Source: Flavobacteriales bacterium
GTDB lineage: Bacteria; Bacteroidota; Bacteroidia; Flavobacteriales_D; CAJJDF01
Assembly (NCBI GenBank): GCA_018609055.1
Contig: JABAYJ010000008.1
Span: forward strand, 62,001 to 126,000
Direction of reading: 5' to 3'
DNA length: 64,000 nucleotides
The notes below the pieces were generated by a model. It searched no databases. It saw only the letters and a program-made list of their open reading frames with translations, and was not told the DNA's origin. The stretch's first letter is position 1. Each line of letters begins with the position of its first letter. Position numbers and translations under genes: made by a program. This document shows positions 63,152 through 64,000 of the stretch, in pieces.

Positions 63152-64000
63152 AAACTTTCAACATATAGTTTATACTTTTTGTATATCCATCCTATTTATG
63201 GTTGGATTTTCATCAGATGCATACTCTCAAAATACTGATTTACAAATGGCTCAGTATTACTACGAAAATGCTGATTTTGAAAAAGCTAAACTATATTACG
63301 AGAAAATATACAGTAGCAATCCTTCAACTAGTCTTTACACTGAATACTTAAATACTTTATTAGAACTAAAAGAATTTAAGGAGGCAGAAAAAATCACAAA
63401 AAAGAAAATAAAGGAGGAACGATTTGGATACTTTTTTAAAGTTAAACTTGGAGAGATTTACGAAAAAAAGGGAGAAACAGAAGAAGCGAATAAATACTAT
63501 GCTGAGTTAATTGAAGACCTTGATGAAAAATCAAATCCTAGTGAGTATTCTATGCTTTCTAATGAATTTGAAAGACTATTAAAATATGATTTAGCGATAG
63601 AGACTTTGGAGAAATGTCAATCGAATGTACCTAATGCAAATTATAGTATTGCAATCGCCAATCTTTATGGAATGAAAGGTGATTTCGAAAAAATGGTTGA
63701 TTCTTATCTTAATCAAATTGAAAAAAGACCTACTGACGTAAATAGAATAAAACAATATTTACCAAGATCAATAAATTTTCAAGAAGACACTGATATTGCT
63801 GACATGCTAAGGATTAAACTTCTTAAGAAAGTTCAAAAAAACCCTGAAAAAAATGGGTTTTACGATTTATTAATTTGGATGTTTCAACAAACTGGAGACT
63901 TTGAATCTGCATACATTCAAGTAAAAGCTTACGACAAAAGAACAAAAGCTAAAGGAGAGAAAATTTACAAGTTTGCCAAACTGTGTGCTTCCAATAAACA
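63144..64000 (+). CDS. TPR-repeat exported protein, 5' part
   Basis: From ATG 63144 the frame stays open to the window edge (285 codons). It has a signal peptide (residues 1-30, GFSSDAYSQ) and tetratricopeptide-type repeats (AQYYYENADFEKAKLYYEKI, FKVKLGEIYEKKGETEEANK). The C-terminal part lies outside. It may be a periplasmic TPR protein that works with the lipoprotein upstream, with which it overlaps by 8 bp. Confidence 0.78.
   Translation, partial: MSKNFQHIVYTFCISILFMVGFSSDAYSQNTDLQMAQYYYENADFEKAKLYYEKIYSSNPSTSLYTEYLNTLLELKEFKEAEKITKKKIKEERFGYFFKVKLGEIYEKKGETEEANKYYAELIEDLDEKSNPSEYSMLSNEFERLLKYDLAIETLEKCQSNVPNANYSIAIANLYGMKGDFEKMVDSYLNQIEKRPTDVNRIKQYLPRSINFQEDTDIADMLRIKLLKKVQKNPEKNGFYDLLIWMFQQTGDFESAYIQVKAYDKRTKAKGEKIYKFAKLCASNK

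Noticed and set aside
1..64000. CRISPR arrays, rRNA genes and phage structural genes.
   Set aside because: No regularly spaced repeats, no rRNA motifs and no capsid, tail or terminase-like proteins were seen.

Overview
The window reads as the chromosome of a low-GC member of the Bacteroidota, most likely Flavobacteriales-like. Several proteins end in type IX secretion (T9SS) type A sorting domains (14855-16105, 29006-32578, plus fragments). Other markers are a HmuY/TonB haem uptake operon, Bacteroidota-type -7 promoter boxes (TAnnTTTG), A-rich leaders in place of Shine-Dalgarno sites, and typical families (DUF4286, WbqC, a LytTR two-component system with a regulator-propeller kinase, a patatin/beta-barrel fusion). 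The species is not identified.

Layout. 1-11607: a truncated globin, a decayed HerA-like ATPase, glmM, a cysteine desulfurase, a metallo-hydrolase, a tRNA-binding protein, two glutathione peroxidases and small genes. 11608-16105: a three-gene haem uptake operon (T9SS-secreted HmuY-like protein, TonB-dependent receptor, HmuY lipoprotein) read leftward behind three 5-4-5 palindromes. 16394-34877: housekeeping genes (MarC, glyA, ferredoxin and its reductase, panB, clpS), a patatin/outer-membrane fusion, a 1190-residue T9SS subtilase, and two more decayed genes. 34917-34990: tRNA-Arg(ACG). 34986-47029: an accessory island. 47103-64000: an ABC exporter, a VWA protein, WbqC, murQ, lepB, ridA, yaaA, a glutamate-synthase-like protein, an ion channel, serS and lipoproteins.

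The island is the most interesting part. A 10.2-kb integrative element lies between two GGTCAC repeats (34986-34991, at the end of the tRNA gene, and 45162-45167). Its serine recombinase gene is split by the integration: the body reads into the tRNA at the left end, and the coding tail lies at the right end in the frame that would be rejoined by circularisation. The tRNA's own terminator appears to have been pushed to 45168-45202. The cargo is a LytTR response regulator and propeller histidine kinase, followed by lipoprotein genes inserted behind a duplicated copy of the kinase's 3' end, and a set of mosaic secreted proteins that share segments. Parts of two further recombinase genes lie just outside. 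All three bodies are cut at a 16-bp end sequence (GGTTCTGTCGCATTAA, one base changed at the middle one) that also bounds two inverted copies of a 151-bp MITE-like element. No recombinase catalytic domain remains, so the element looks immobile.

Outside the island several genes are broken by clear lesions: HerA-like ATPase (881-2418), MORN-repeat protein (18274-19441), M48 lipoprotein protease (34054-34877) and an outer-membrane protein (54511-55139). The patatin gene has ATT where its ATG should be. Either the genome is losing genes or the assembly carries errors; the mix of nonsense changes and homopolymer indels favours at least some real decay.
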